Origin: Otatea glauca
Lineage: Eukaryota > Streptophyta > Magnoliopsida > Poales > Poaceae
Assembly: GCA_036346275.1 (NCBI GenBank)
Contig: CM070721.1
Coordinates: forward strand, 1,996,452 to 2,060,451
Direction of reading: 5' to 3'
DNA length: 64,000 nt
The notes beneath the pieces were generated by a model. The model was given only the letters and a program-made list of their open reading frames with translations, was not told where the DNA came from and ran no database searches. Numbering within the stretch: the first letter of the stretch is position 1; every line of letters starts with the position of its first letter. Positions 22,971 through 35,464 of the stretch are shown one piece after another. The position numbers and the translations under genes were made by a program.

Positions 22971-25425
22971 AATCCTTTAGAAATGATATTTTTTTCTAAA
23001 TGTTATGTTTTCTAAATAATAGAATCACTTAAGCATTTTTAACAGCTCGTAGAATATCTCGTCTAAATGCAAAAATTATGAACATCAGTTTAGAAATGAT
23101 ATTTGGGATATGGACTACCATAATCTAGAAAAATATTTTATTTACAACTTACTTTTCAACTAAATCCTGCTAGTTGAATACCCTTAAGTGTTATGGTTAA
23201 CGTAACCCTAATATCATATAAGCTTTTTCAACAATGAATATAATGTCTCGTCTAAACACTAAAATGTATGAAATCAGCTTAGAAATGTTCTTCAAAGTAT
23301 ACGCTATCCAATTCCGAAGAAATAATCTTGTTTCATCATGTGTTGTATATAAATCCTTTTAGCCAAGTAACCTTAAGTAGTATGATTTCTGAACTCTATT
23401 GTGAATAAACAAACTCGGAAACAATGAAGAAACCCATAGTTAATGTATTTGTATCACCAGAAAGTTCTTAAAAACCATAAATAAATCCAGTAATCTAGCT
23501 TATCAGATCTAACTGATTCAAAATCACTTAAGGAATTAAGTGCTATTCTCATAACCCCTTAGCTTATGTTTTACTTCTATTAATCTCAATAATTTTAGCA
23601 TCTATAATTCGAAGTTATAAATGCAAGAGTTCATAATTTTAGCCTCTTGAATTCATCAATCAAGAATAGATAATCTATAAAAGGAGCCATGTCTTGTTCA
23701 TCATAAAAGCCATTAAAAGTGAATGCGTATTTATCTAAATCATGAGATCTTGAAATCTTAATTCAAACCCTATAGTATGCCTGTTTTCTTTAGTGAATCT
23801 TTATTTGTCTTTCTGTCTGTTTTCTTTTTGCCCTTATTAAAGTTGGATATTTGCTATATTTTCCGATTGATCGACGTGTAGAATCTGACATCTCTTTCTC
23901 CGTCGTTGCCTCCGTCAGCCGTGGCCTCGTCTTCGTCGTAAGCAATAAATAAGCAAGGCAAGCACCCCCTTTGATCATCTTGATCCCAGTATTTAATTTG
24001 CATTGTGTTTATTAAAATGTTTCATGCATGCGTTTACTTTCTGTAAATTCACTATTTGTGGTGCTGGTAGTTATACCCGTTACCTCATGAAACCTCCTTG
24101 ATAAGTATGGACATGTGAACCTTGATAACCATAGATTAAGCATAGACATTATTTAATGTTATCATGGGTATATTCAATTTCATAATTATCCATGCTTAGC
24201 CATGCTTTAGAATCATGAGGTAGATGATCAGATCAAAATGGTTTCTTGAGAAATTTAAAATGTTGGTTATGACACTGTTGGTTATGGGTATTTTAATTAA
24301 AAACCCAAAATAAAGCTATGGTTTGATGCGGGCAATTATTGGCAATAGCTGGATGTGCAGAGGGATTTGCACGTAGTGTAGGGTGGAGTATCGCCCATGT
24401 CGGATTAAGGACCGAACATAGTGTTGTATGATCCAAGATAATCCGTACAACCACAAGTGTTGGGATGGGGCAACCTTAAACCAATTAAGTTATATAGCTT
24501 AACTTTGCACATTGGTAGGCTGAAGTAGTACGAGCATTCCTTTCAAGTTTGCTCGAAGTGGTGCCCTCACTGCGGTGTTGGGAACAACGCTTGCCGATAT
24601 AACGGTGTACGCCATGTTTATGGGAAGTTCCAACATTTCTATGCTCTGAGTTCTTCCATCATAGCATGGGTTAACGTCCCGGTGCTGGTGCAAAGTTAAC
24701 TTAGATAATGTAAAGGTTTTCGTCATGAACATTCTGGCCACACGCCAAAGGTGCGTGAAACATGCGGCAAAAAGAAAAGGTCATGACTTGTGGGTAAAGT
24801 TGTACACCCCACCCCTGCAGAGTGTAAATCTAATCGATTAGCCGTCCCCTCGGTCATGGGAAGCTTGGTGAATTTGCACTAGTTAAATGTTCTGGTATTT
24901 TCTAAAAATGGGTTTTGGTTTGGAACCTGTTTAGCAGCCGTTGCTTTTTGCCAAAGGACCGACATTGTTGGATTTCATTATTTGGATTTCTCGATGCTCA
25001 CGAAGGGTTGTGAGTATTACTTATGCTTTACTTATTTCATATCAGTCAACTTGCTCTTACAAATTCCGTTTACAAATAACTTGTTTTACAATATCAATTC
25101 TGCTTTATGCAAATTAACTGTAGTAGCCTCCTTTGAAATGGCCTGCATATATTATAGGTGTGGATTATAAGAATCCAGGTACCCTCATGACAAGCCCAAG
25201 AGGGAGACCCAGAAGATACTCCCCGCGTCAGGCCCCGCTGCCGTGCGCAAAGGGACATATCCTAAAGGAAGTTGAACTTATATTTAGATATGATAGATAC
25301 GGTTGTAATCCGAGTCGTTAATAGGGTAGATAAAGATGTAAACTCTATCCTGTAACCGACTAGAATCTTGTAACCGATCGGAATCTCTTAACCGATCAGG
25401 ACTCTGTAAGCCACCCCACCCCCGC

Positions 25426-25433
25426 TATATAAG
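25426..25433 (+). promoter_or_regulatory. TATA box of S-element 5' LTR
   Basis: TATATAAG is followed by GGAGAGGGCGGGC. It is conserved in all three S-family LTRs of the window and gives the likely start of the element transcript. Confidence 0.7.
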
Positions 25434-25999
25434 GGAGAGGGCGGGCAACGACAGAAGGATCGGATGATCCAAGCCTAGAGCAATCAAGCCATAGAGCATA
25501 GCACACCTCATATCGCCCATAGCATATTGCGCTTTGAGCAACCCCAGATCCAAGAGATCCGCATAATTCCAACACATAGGATTAGGGTATTACCTCCATT
25601 GCTGAGGGCCTAAACCTGTCTAAAATCCCTGTCTTGTGTAACCTTCGAGTTTGAGATCTAGCGCCTACCCCATAAGTTCATTGCTGACTACTAGAGTCGA
25701 CAGTTGGCGCGCGAAGAACTTGTCCGCCTAGACTTGATCCAGATCCAATCTGGTACAGATCAGGCCGACTCATTTCAGGTATGTCACTTTGACTGGCCGA
25801 CAAACCAGTCAGCGTCGCGAGGAATTGCTGCGATCTTCGTGGCATCTTCGCGATAGAAGAGTAGAAGACCGATCTCCAACGCCAACAAGAAGAACAAGAA
25901 GCTGCGGGGGAAGATCGTCTTCGTAAGGGTAAGGAGGTGCAGGTGTGATCGCTTCGATCTCGCGGTCTTAATGTCCGCGAGGACATCCTGCAATCCAGG

Positions 26000-26833
26000 T
26001 TGGGAGATCAAGCCGTCTTCCACACGCCAATGCAGAACGTCGTCGCCTCCAAGACGCTTCTCGACAAACTGGACCCGATGATTGCATCGGATAGCCCGGC
26101 GGCCCCGATCGTGGCCCAGATCAAGGCCATGGTGACGGCGGCCGCAACTCAACAAAATCAGGAAAAGCCGCTAGGAGAAGCGCACTCGCGCTCCCACGCG
26201 GCTTTCGGCACGACCACGAGCCACGCCTGCGCCCCGAGCGCCACCTTCGGCACGACCACGAGCCACGCTGCGCCCCGAGAGCCACCTTCGGCACGGCCAC
26301 GAGCCCACGCTGCGCCCGGCGCCACCTTCGACACGACCACGAGCCTACGCACGAGCCCGAAGCGCCACCGCCGACGGCCACGAGCCACGCCTGCGCCCGA
26401 GCGCCACCTTCGCGCGGCCACGGCCCACGCTGCGCCCGGCGCCACCGCCGGACGGCCACGGCCCACGCTGCGCCGGCGCCACCGGCGCGGCCACGGCCTA
26501 CGCTGCGCCGGCGCCACCTTCGCACGGCCACGTACCACGCTGCGCCCGGCGCCACCTTCGCACGGCCACGAACCTACGCTGCGCCCGGCGCCACCTTCGA
26601 CACGGCCACGAGCCACGCTTGCGCCGAAGCGTCTCCTTCGGCGACGCCACGAGCCTACGCCTACGCCCGAGCGCCACTTTTGCACGGCCACGAGCCACGC
26701 TGCGCCCGAGCGCCGCCTACACTCATCTACAAGCCTACGCCTGCGCCACGAGCAAAGATGGCATGATCGTCAGCAACATATGGAGCATAAAGCAGCTAAG
26801 TCGTTTTTTACTCAATTATGTCATTATAAATAA
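26000..26833 (+). pseudogene. gag-like fragment running into a minisatellite
   Basis: A 277-residue open frame. About the first 55 residues (starting MGDQAVFHTPMQNVVASK) resemble the N-terminal part of grass Tat-lineage Gag proteins. The rest is Ala/Pro/Arg/Thr/His-rich sequence encoded by the tandem repeat below, which is open in several frames because of its GC content. No capsid core or zinc knuckle is present. I treat it as the decayed start of gag, not as a working protein. The start could be further upstream. Confidence 0.5.
26170..26730. repeat. GC-rich minisatellite in the S element
   Basis: Imperfect repeats of GCGCCACCTTCGGCACGG followed by CCACGAGCCACGCTGCGCCC occur about 14 times, with a unit of roughly 36-40 bp. 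Several units have lost or gained bases, so no reading frame is preserved across them. Confidence 0.9.
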
Positions 26834-27903
26834 AATTGTTGACTTTCCTGACTTGCTACTTAGTTGACCCACAACTAAGCGATGAAGTCGGGGCTACCTA
26901 ATAAGCGTCGCATGCGCACATCTTTTTTGAGTTGTATTTTTCTTCTTTTGCTTAACGATTGCGAGTGAATCCGAGTGCGATAACTCCAAATTGTGAAGCT
27001 CTGACCCCAAGGACGGCGAACTTTAGTCACCCAAAATATGTGCCTGGGAAAAAGAGCCATGAGCCGACTCCCAACGCTCGGGGGCTACACTAGTCGGGCA
27101 GAGTGCTTAAACAAAAAGAGCCAAACCACTCGGATGAATTCAAAATCAATAAGGAAAAAGAGTAAAAAACTCTAAAATTATATATACACCAGTCATACAT
27201 CACATCCGAGTGAATTGTTTTTACATTGCCTAAGTTCTGCATATACATGATTTCAGGGCTACTAAATTTGGATGCGATGTGTGTGAGCCAACGCTTCAAC
27301 GACGACAACAGCAACTTCGGTGACGAATGAATTTAAAGGGAGTGGCGCTGAATTTTGCCTCGAGCGGGAAAAGCGTTTTGACTTCGCATATCGTTTGGGA
27401 TCTGATGTCCCAAGATGAGTTGATTGCCGAATTCCAATAATGGGGCTAGGAACCACTCGGAAAGTTTAACGCGTGGAGCTCTATTGAGTCCTTCACGATC
27501 TCTTTGCCTACAACAGGCACTCGGTGTAAAGGAAAACTAGTCGGAAGTCGCATCAAGCTGGAAGCACTCGGCGTGAAGCATGACTTCGGTTGGGCTGCAA
27601 CGGGAAGGCGGCAACTCGATCGCAAAGGACTCGGGGCTCTTGTGGAATATAAGAACCAGTACCCTCATGACAGGCCCAAGAGGAGGCCGGAAGATACTCC
27701 ACGCGTCGAGGCCCATTGCCGTGCGCAAAGGGACATATCCTAAAGGAAGTTGAACTTATATTTAGATATGATAGATACGGTTGTAATCCGAGTCGTTAAT
27801 AGGGTAGATAAAGATGTAAACTCTATCCTGTAACCGACTAGAATCTTGTAACCGATCGAAATCTCTTAACCGATCAGGACTCTGTAAGCCACCCCACCCC
27901 CGC

Positions 27904-27911
27904 TATATAAG
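27904..27911 (+). promoter_or_regulatory. TATA box of S-element 3' LTR
   Basis: TATATAAG at the position equivalent to 25426-25433 in the 5' LTR. Confidence 0.65.
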
Positions 27912-28481
27912 GGAGAGGGCGGGCAACGACAGAAGGATCGGATGATCCAGGCCTAGAGCAATCAAGCCATAGAGCATAGCACACCTCATATCGCCCAGAG
28001 CATATTGCGCTTTGAGCAACCCCAGATCCAAGAGATCCGCATAATTCCAGCACACAGGATTAGGGTATTACCTCCATTGCTGAGGGCCTGAACCTGTCTA
28101 AAATCCCTGTCTTGTGTGACCTTCGAGTTTGAGATCTAGCGCCTACCCCATAAGTTCATTGCCGACTACAAAAGTCGACAATAGGTTTGCTAAAGTCTTG
28201 CGGAGTACGAAAGTACTCACCCTTGCTTATATGTTGTTTTTAGGTGGATAAGTTAGCGAAGCTTCGAAGTTATCTCTTTCGTCGCAGGTTGCGGGATTAT
28301 CTTCATCGTGTTCTTTCTAGAGTTTATGCCTTGTTAGTTGCCTGCGGGTTGGATGGGCACACTGCAGGATTTTGCTTCTTTTGCTGCTGTAATCTCTAAG
28401 TTGTAAAGTTTTCTTTGTATAATAGCTTCCGTTTAATAATTTGTTGTATGGTTGTGATTCCAATTGTCGTGTATGTGCGTA

Positions 28482-31400
28482 TGTAATGACCCCCATTTTC
28501 ACATAAATGCAAAAATGGAAATCTCAAGTGCATACAGTATAGTCTCATAATCAGTGGCTAGCACGCACATTTACAACAATTGATATCACATCCATACTCT
28601 TGATTACAAATGATAACGGTAATTTACATAATAAGATATTACAATACAGAGTGAAATGCAGCGGAAAGGATTAAGATTCTTGTAGTATGCCCATCCAATC
28701 CTCAAGCAACTGATGAGGCATAATCCCTAGAAAAGCTTCATCGTCAATATCCCGAATCCTGCGATAAATATGTTGCATCGGACTAATCTGATTCTTCACC
28801 TAAAAACAACAATTATGCAAGGGTGAGTACTTTCATACTTCGCAAGACTTTTGCAAAACCTATAATATATGCAAGCCATTTCAAAGGAAAGGCTAGTATG
28901 GTTAGTTTGCATAAAGCCAATTTGAAATGTAAATACAGAATAGTAGATTGCAAAACGGAATTTATGTAAAAGAAATTTAATACGGAAAGTAACAGAATGT
29001 AAGCATAAATAGATCTCATGTACCTGGGTATCATGACCATATCCACGAACCATTCCCACTGACACACAATAGAAATTACCAACACACGGTAGAAACTAGA
29101 TTTTATGAAAATAAAAATAGCTAACTATGTGATGACTTTACCAAGTTCCCATAACCGCGGGTACGGCTAATCGATTAGTTTTACACTCTGCAGAGGTGTA
29201 CATCTTTACCCGCAAGTCATGACCTTTTCCTTTTGCCGCATAGTTCACGCACTTTTGGCGTAGTGGCCAGAATTTTCATGACGAAAACCTTTACATTACC
29301 TAGGTTAACTTTGCACCAGCTCCGGGACGTTAAACCCATACGATGGTAGAAGAACTCAGAGCATAGAAATGATGGAATTCCCCCTTAGCATGGCGTACAC
29401 CGGTGTATCGGTAAACGTTTGATCCATGATCACCTCGGTGTGGACGTCCCTTCGAGCAATCCATTAAGAAATAGCTCGTACTACTCCAGCCTTCCAAGTG
29501 CAAAGTTAAACTAGATAACTTAATTGGTATAAGACTGTCCCATTCCAGCACTTGTGGTTGTACGGTGATTCTTGTCCTGAAAACAACCCATAGTTCGGTC
29601 CTTAATCTGACACGGGCAATAGTTTCCCCCTACACTACGTACAAGTCCTTTGTACTCCCGGCTATTGCCAATAATTGCTCGCATCAAAACCATAGTTTTA
29701 TTTTCATTTTTGATCAAAATACCAACCATAAATAAGGTCATACCCATTAAATGTCATATCCAACATTTTTAATAATGTCAAAGTTTTATGTTGCTTTAAG
29801 CATTGCACAACATGACACTAAGTGTGAGTACCCAAATTGACATCAAGTATTGTATATGTTATTCTAGGGTTATCATGGTTCAAAAATCCATACTTATCAA
29901 AGAAGTTCTATAAAACTACAGGTACAACTACCAATTTCCATAATATAGCAGACTTTTAACAAAAGTATTGTATACAGTAAAACTTTTAATGAAAACATTT
30001 ATAAATCTGGGATCAATATGATCAAAGGGGGTGCTTGCCTTGCTTATTTATTGCTTACGACGAAGCCACGACTGACGGCGGCAATGACGGAAGTAGCAAC
30101 GTCGGATTCTACACGTCGTTCAATCGGAAATATAGCAAATATTCAACTTTAATAAGGGCAAAAAGAAATCAAACAGAAAACCGGATAAAGATTCACTAAA
30201 GAAAATAGGAATGTTTTAGGGTTAGAATTATGATTCCAAGACCTCATGATTTAGTTAATTATACATTCATATTGTTAAAGACTTTTATGATGAACAAACA
30301 TGGTTTCTTTTATAGATTATCTATTCTTGAACTACGAATTCAAGAGGCTAAAATTATGAATTTTTATATTTATAACTTCGAATTATAGATGCTAAAATTA
30401 TTTAGATGAATAGAATTAACACATTTGACAATTGATCTGAAAGCGGTAAATGAATTGCACTTAATCCTTTTAAATTGATTTTGCATAATAAGTGGTTTCG
30501 AATATGATAGATATGTTAAGCTAGGTTACTGGTTATATACTTGCAGTTTTTAAGAAGATTCTGGTGATACAAATATCTTAATTACAGATTTCTTCATTGT
30601 TTTCGAGTTCATTTATTCACAATATGAAGTTCAAAAATCATATTACTTAAGGTTATTTGTCTATTAGGATTTATATGCAAAACATGATGAAATAAGATTA
30701 TTTCTTCAGAATAGGATAGTCTATACTTTGAAGAACGTTCTTAAGCTAATTTCATATATTTTAGTGTTTAGACGAGATATTATATTCATTGCCGAAAAAG
30801 CTTATATGATATTAAGGGTTACGATGACTATATCACTTAAGGGTATTGGGCTAGCCGGATTCAGATGCAAAGCAAGTTGTAATAAGAATATTTTTCTAGA
30901 TTATGGTAGTATATATCTTAAATATCATTTCTAGGATAATCTTTTTAATGATTGCATTTAGACGAGATATTTTACAGGTTGCTGAAAAGGCTTAAGTAGT
31001 TTTATAATCTACACGATAAAGGTTCAGTTTTAATTCTTAGTTTGCGACTGTACCTTATATGATTATTTATCCATTTTTCTGACATTAGCATGGAACATCA
31101 CTACGAGTGTTTTAAAGTTGGTTTCACAATATTTTGCTTTCATCCGAGATATTTTCTATATAAGTAAACATTAAGATCTAATATGTACTTAATTCAAATA
31201 TGCACAACATGAGATATTCTTGCATAACAGAGGTATTATGGTTTTATTACAGACCTAAGAATCATTTTACCATTATTTGAATTTGTATTTTTTAAGTTAT
31301 ACTTATTTTAATGTCTATGCATTGGAAAGAATCTACTTTCAAATTAATTCAAACTAGATTAAATTCCAAATGTTTTTGCACATCTAGGTAGATTACTAAC

Positions 31401-33892
31401 TTTTAAACACCTAGGAACTGGTTTGACATGAATTGAATCCTTTTTGTAAAAGATATTCATATTTGAACATTCAATGCATTGGAAACAACTTACTTTAGAA
31501 AATGATGTAAATTAAATCAAAATATAATAATTTTACATATTTAGGTTCCTCAGGATTTAAAGTTTCTGGCAAAATTTGTTTCATTCAAATTGGAGTTTAT
31601 TTGCAAAATTTCCATCTATGACATATCTTTCATCCCTTACTTTAAATTGAATTTCAAATTTAAACAGAGTTCATTTCCAAAATATTTTTTCATATTCTCA
31701 ATCTACATGATTTATAATGAATTTAGAAATTTACTTCATTTCATTCGGAGCTGAAATGTAGAAGTTATAAGCAAATGAATGTGCTCGGTTTAGGAAAATG
31801 CTGAAATTTGAGAATATACCAAAATAGGAAAGTACGCATTCAAACGGAGGTTACGCTTTCCCTTTATGGACTCAGGCTGGGCTGAGGTGCTGACAAGATG
31901 GGCCCGGCTTGGCAGCGAGAGGTTCTTGCAGATGTGCGATCGACAAGCGAGTCCCATGCGCGCGATGGCGAGAACGGGGAGGCGGCCACGGGCTTCGACG
32001 GCGACGAAGCATCACCGGAGCGACGGGATGAGTAGCACCTAGAGCACCAGCATGACATTGCGCACCCAGGAGTGGCACTTTCTACCATCGGCGGCGACCA
32101 GAGATACCCCGCCACCGCAAGGGGGCGGCGGCGGCCATGGCCGAGCGGCGAATTGGCGAAGCCAGGGCTCCTCGAGCTTCATTTTCACCGATTTGAGCAT
32201 CAAGGAGTGGTGAGCGATTCATTTTAGCACTTAACTAGGAAGAAGAGTATGCGGGAGAGGGGTCTCACCGAGCGCAGGAGGTTGCGGCGGAAAAACATGA
32301 CGCGGCAGCTCACCGGAGAAGAAGGGTCTCAAGCAAGGTTGGGGATAGGCTTTAGGTTCTACCAGGAGGCTATGAGCTGAACGATTTGGACTGAAGTTGA
32401 CTAGATCGACTAATGGTGTTTTCCCCCCTTTTCCACTGGATTTGCCGGAGATGGTAGAGAAAGAGGAGTTCCGGCGAGGTCAATATGAATGGGTGAAGCT
32501 CGAGAGGAGAATGGTGTGCCACGAGAAGCATGTGGCGCTTTATATAAATGATGAGGTCGGTTTGGCACAGCATTTGAACGGAAGACAGAAACGACACGGT
32601 TTGGTCGGGAATGGCGTGGGATTTTTGCCAGCAGAGAGTGATGTGAAACGGCCAAGGTATGGAGCAGGAGAGCCGAGGCATTGCGTGGCAGCGTTGAGCA
32701 GTGGTTGCGCAGTCGATTCAGCGTATCGGCTGAGAGGCGGTGGAAAAGATTGGAAGTAGGGAGAGAGCTGCGCGGCTGGGAAGAAGAGAGGGCAAGAAGA
32801 ATTCGGTGACTGACAGATGGGGCCGGGGACCGCCAAGCAGTCAGCCTAGGTGAGGGAAGTCGGCAAGGGAGAGAGAGGCTGACCGGGCCCACATGGCAGT
32901 GAAGAGGATTGGCACATGCATGAAGGTTCTGGACTGGCCGAAGAGATTTCACTGATTTGGGATGGCTGATAAGATCGAAATTTTATGAGGATTTTTCTGT
33001 AGGTCGGCAAGGAATAGATAAGGGTCCAATAGAATTTTTAGATAAAAATTCTTGATGAAAGTATTGATAAAAATCTGACAATGCATGATTTTCATTTTTT
33101 GCTTGTTCTGATTTTTATTTAATTAAGGATCAAAATAGGTTAATATTTTATGAAATTTTTTATGAGGACCTGAAATGGCATTAACTACCTTATGTAAAAT
33201 GTTCATATTTTTATATTTTATATTTTAAGTTTAATAATTCTGTCATTACTATTTTCATAATTATTTTCTCTCTGTTTTTGAATTTTTAACGGATTCAAAC
33301 ATAACTTTTAATTTCTGATATTTTTACTAGAGGTAAGGATAGAGTTGATGTCAGCATGGTAAAAATATTGGCTTCAGATAAGCTCCAACGATTTCGACAA
33401 AAATCTGACATGCACTTTGATTGATATCAATTTCTCATGATTACAATATCTTTTAAATATATTTTATTGGTTTAGATAATATCAACCGTCATGAGTAGTG
33501 TTCTAGGTTATCCTGAAGTGATCTTATATTTTTGGTAAAATGTTTGCAGATTTTTCTTTATATTGACTTTTATCTTTTTACTTTTACTATTTCAATGTAT
33601 ATGATTTTTCTTTTAATGCAAAAACTCAAGGAAAATCAATAATTCAGAAAACTTAGGAATTTAAATTTCAAATTAAAGTTCACATCATAAATTCATTTTT
33701 ATAATTTGTTTGTTTTAAAATAAATAGTTTTAATATTGAAATATTTCTTTTCTTAAGATTAGAACGCAAGAAAAGAAGAAAAGGTATTGTTTAAAATCAA
33801 AATCTTGATTCCAATTGAAATTTTGATTGAATTCTATTTTTAAATTTCAAACTTTTCATTTTTCATATTTTTGAATTTTATGGGATGTTACA
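28482..33892 (-). mobile_element. Solo L-family LTR H, reverse, 5411 bp, TSD GCGTA
   Basis: On the minus strand it runs from TGTAACATCCCA to a 3' end of GGGGGTCATTACA. Perfect GCGTA duplications lie at 28477-28481 and 33893-33897. It has the conserved block inverted (about 29150-29700) and a GC-rich island at 31860-32920. Its length matches G (5412 bp) although its terminus is of the other subfamily. It sits inside L copy C near the latter's 3' end, in opposite orientation. Confidence 0.94.
32539..32546 (-). promoter_or_regulatory. Putative TATA box in L-family LTR H
   Basis: The minus strand reads TATATAAA inside the GC-rich island, about 1.35 kb from the LTR 5' end. It is equivalent to the motifs in copies E and F. 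Confidence 0.55.
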
Positions 33893-33977
33893 GCGTACTA
33901 GCTACTGATCATGAGACTAGTACGGAATGCACAATAGATTTCATTTTTTGCTTTTATGTAAAAGTGGGGTCGTCTCA

Positions 33978-35087
33978 TAAATGGCTCTCGCTAAGCAACA
34001 CCGTACCCGATGCAGGCGCATCGTACTATTAAGTTGGAATATCTCAATTCTCAGAAGAAGCTGTCAACTTTTTTGTAGGGAAAAGATGGTTGGTACTTTG
34101 TTCATGACCATCAAAAGACAAGCCATCTGAGGCTCAAATTATAATACAACAACTACACTACCCCAGGGCGAGAGAGTACAGTTCTTATGGTAGCCGTGCT
34201 TTCTTTAGAGTATGTGATCAGTAGCAAAATTCAAGCACCGAAATAACGATTTGAGAGGGTGAATAGGAGCTAAATAAAAACTTCTCCTCTAAAAGCATCT
34301 AAACCTCTCTTCTGAAAACCCAATAAAAAGGAATAACAAATCCAGTACTAGACGAAAGAGTATTTTAATCCCTTTCTCCAAAGCACGAACTAAAGTACTA
34401 AGTCAGGGCGGTACTGGACAGATGTCGAAAGCTATCAGGAATACGGTAAAAACAGTACGATATCAAAGACAAGAACTGAGATAACCAACTGAGATAATCT
34501 TTGATCGGCTCAGAATCTTGATTTGTTCTTGCTCGTCGGGTATTAACGATCAACGTGATCGTGGATCAACTCCCACACGTCCTAGCAAGCTAGATCAAAG
34601 CAAGATCAACTCCCAAAACAAAGAGAACACGATCAGTTAAGGTCTTACTTATTACTATAGCAGATCGGTTTAAAATCCAGAACTTAGAGAAAGGAGTTGC
34701 TGAGGGCCTAGATGATTGATATGTGTTCCAGAGATACACTATACATCAATCACTCATCCTTGGCTCAAGATCAAATAAGAACGATAAAAAAGAACCAAGA
34801 GAGTGAAGAAGGAGATAATTGTAAATAAAGCAAAGTAAGAACTAGAATGTAAGCACAAATATGAACAAGATTCTTGCGTTGGAACTTTTTCTATTTCTTA
34901 GAATGTTAATTTAAAAAGTCTTGTAACCAAGTGGGCAAAAGCTCAGAGAGCATCAGGATACCAAAATTCTTCACAGGACGCACCTAGGGAGAGGCACCTC
35001 TCTCTCTATTTATGGCATTTTGGGAGTCATCTCCACCCTTAGATGATCTTCTCGAATCCTTTAAGCGTTATATAACCAGATCGCAAG
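33978..35087. other. Non-coding spacer with possible retroelement remnant
   Basis: Non-L sequence begins after copy C. From about 34250 (GAGAGGGTGAATAGGAGC) to about 35000 it has the look of degraded copia-type LTR sequence common in grasses. I found no matching second LTR and no coding frame, so the assignment is weak. Confidence 0.3.
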
Positions 35088-35375
35088 TGTTCGATACCAC
35101 TGATTGTGGTGGTATTTCTTTTGAAGGGGATTGTAGTACTATTTGCAAGTCGATCTTAGGACTGTTAGCAAACTTCCACCACTGGCCATTAAAAAGTTCA
35201 AAATCCCAAAGAATATTTTTTTCTTTAAAAAAAAACATTGGCCATATCGACTGCTTTGTGCCTTCACGAAAAGAAATAGGTTCCATTAGCCTGGGATTGC
35301 TAGTTGCTTTAATTTTGTTCTTTTGAAAGCTGACACTATTCTACTTGTACAGATTTAATCTGGGGCCCTTAAAAA
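35088..35375. repeat. Duplicated block 2 (partner at 13155-13455)
   Basis: This is the counterpart of block 1, in the same orientation and ending with the same GGGGCCCTTAAAAA. It lies about 1 kb from the AP2 3' end. The two blocks differ by scattered substitutions and small indels, which suggests an old duplication. Confidence 0.8.
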
Positions 35376-35464
35376 TTGCTATTTTTTGTTATTTTTCCTA
35401 TATCAATTTTTTATTATGCATGCACTCAGTACAAATTATTTTTAAATAGAGCCACACCACACTA

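Larger units (their letters stand above)
13554..22979 (+). mobile_element. CACTA (En/Spm) transposon, 3' end lost, split by solo LTR G
   Basis: The 5' terminus CACTACTACAGAATAGG starts at 13554. Subterminal repeats follow, built on TATCACTGCCGGTT in both orientations (13580-13675, 19098-19320, 22795-22970). The interior carries a TNP2-type transposase fragment and Ulp1-like exons. The expected 3' terminus (CCTATTCTGTAGTAGTG) is not found; the sequence passes into L-family interior after about 22979. The element is therefore truncated, and it also has an internal deletion between the two coding regions. Confidence 0.88.
25159..28180 (+). mobile_element. Complete 3.0-kb non-autonomous gypsy-like element (family S), TSD ATAGG
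   Basis: LTR1 is 25159-25702 (544 bp) and LTR2 is 27641-28180 (540 bp), starting TGTGGATTATAAG and TGTGGAATATAAG and ending GTCGACA. A perfect ATAGG duplication lies at 25154-25158 and 28181-28185. A primer-binding-site-like TGGCGCGCGAAG starts at 25705. A polypurine-like AAGGACTCGGGGCTCT precedes LTR2. The internal region is only 1.94 kb. It has a gag-like fragment and a GC-rich minisatellite but no protease, reverse transcriptase or integrase. The element must depend on enzymes from elsewhere. Confidence 0.93.
22980..33977 (+). mobile_element. L-family LTR copy C, 5' truncated, carrying two insertions
   Basis: From about 22980-23020 the sequence matches L interior (offset about 2.9 kb in copy G). 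It continues through 25158, 28186-28481 and 33898-33977, ending GTGGGGTCGTCTCA. It is interrupted by the S element (25159-28180) and by solo LTR H (28482-33892), each with its own perfect target duplication. The first 2.9 kb of the LTR is absent. The junction with the CACTA element therefore reflects a deletion that removed the CACTA 3' end and the LTR 5' part together. Confidence 0.83.

Noticed and set aside
26121..26698. Minus-strand ORFs of up to 177 codons
   Set aside because: They are reverse frames of the GC-rich minisatellite in the S element.
32397..32952. ORFs of 120-180 codons on both strands
   Set aside because: They belong to the GC-rich island of solo LTR H; overlapping open frames on both strands are expected from base composition.
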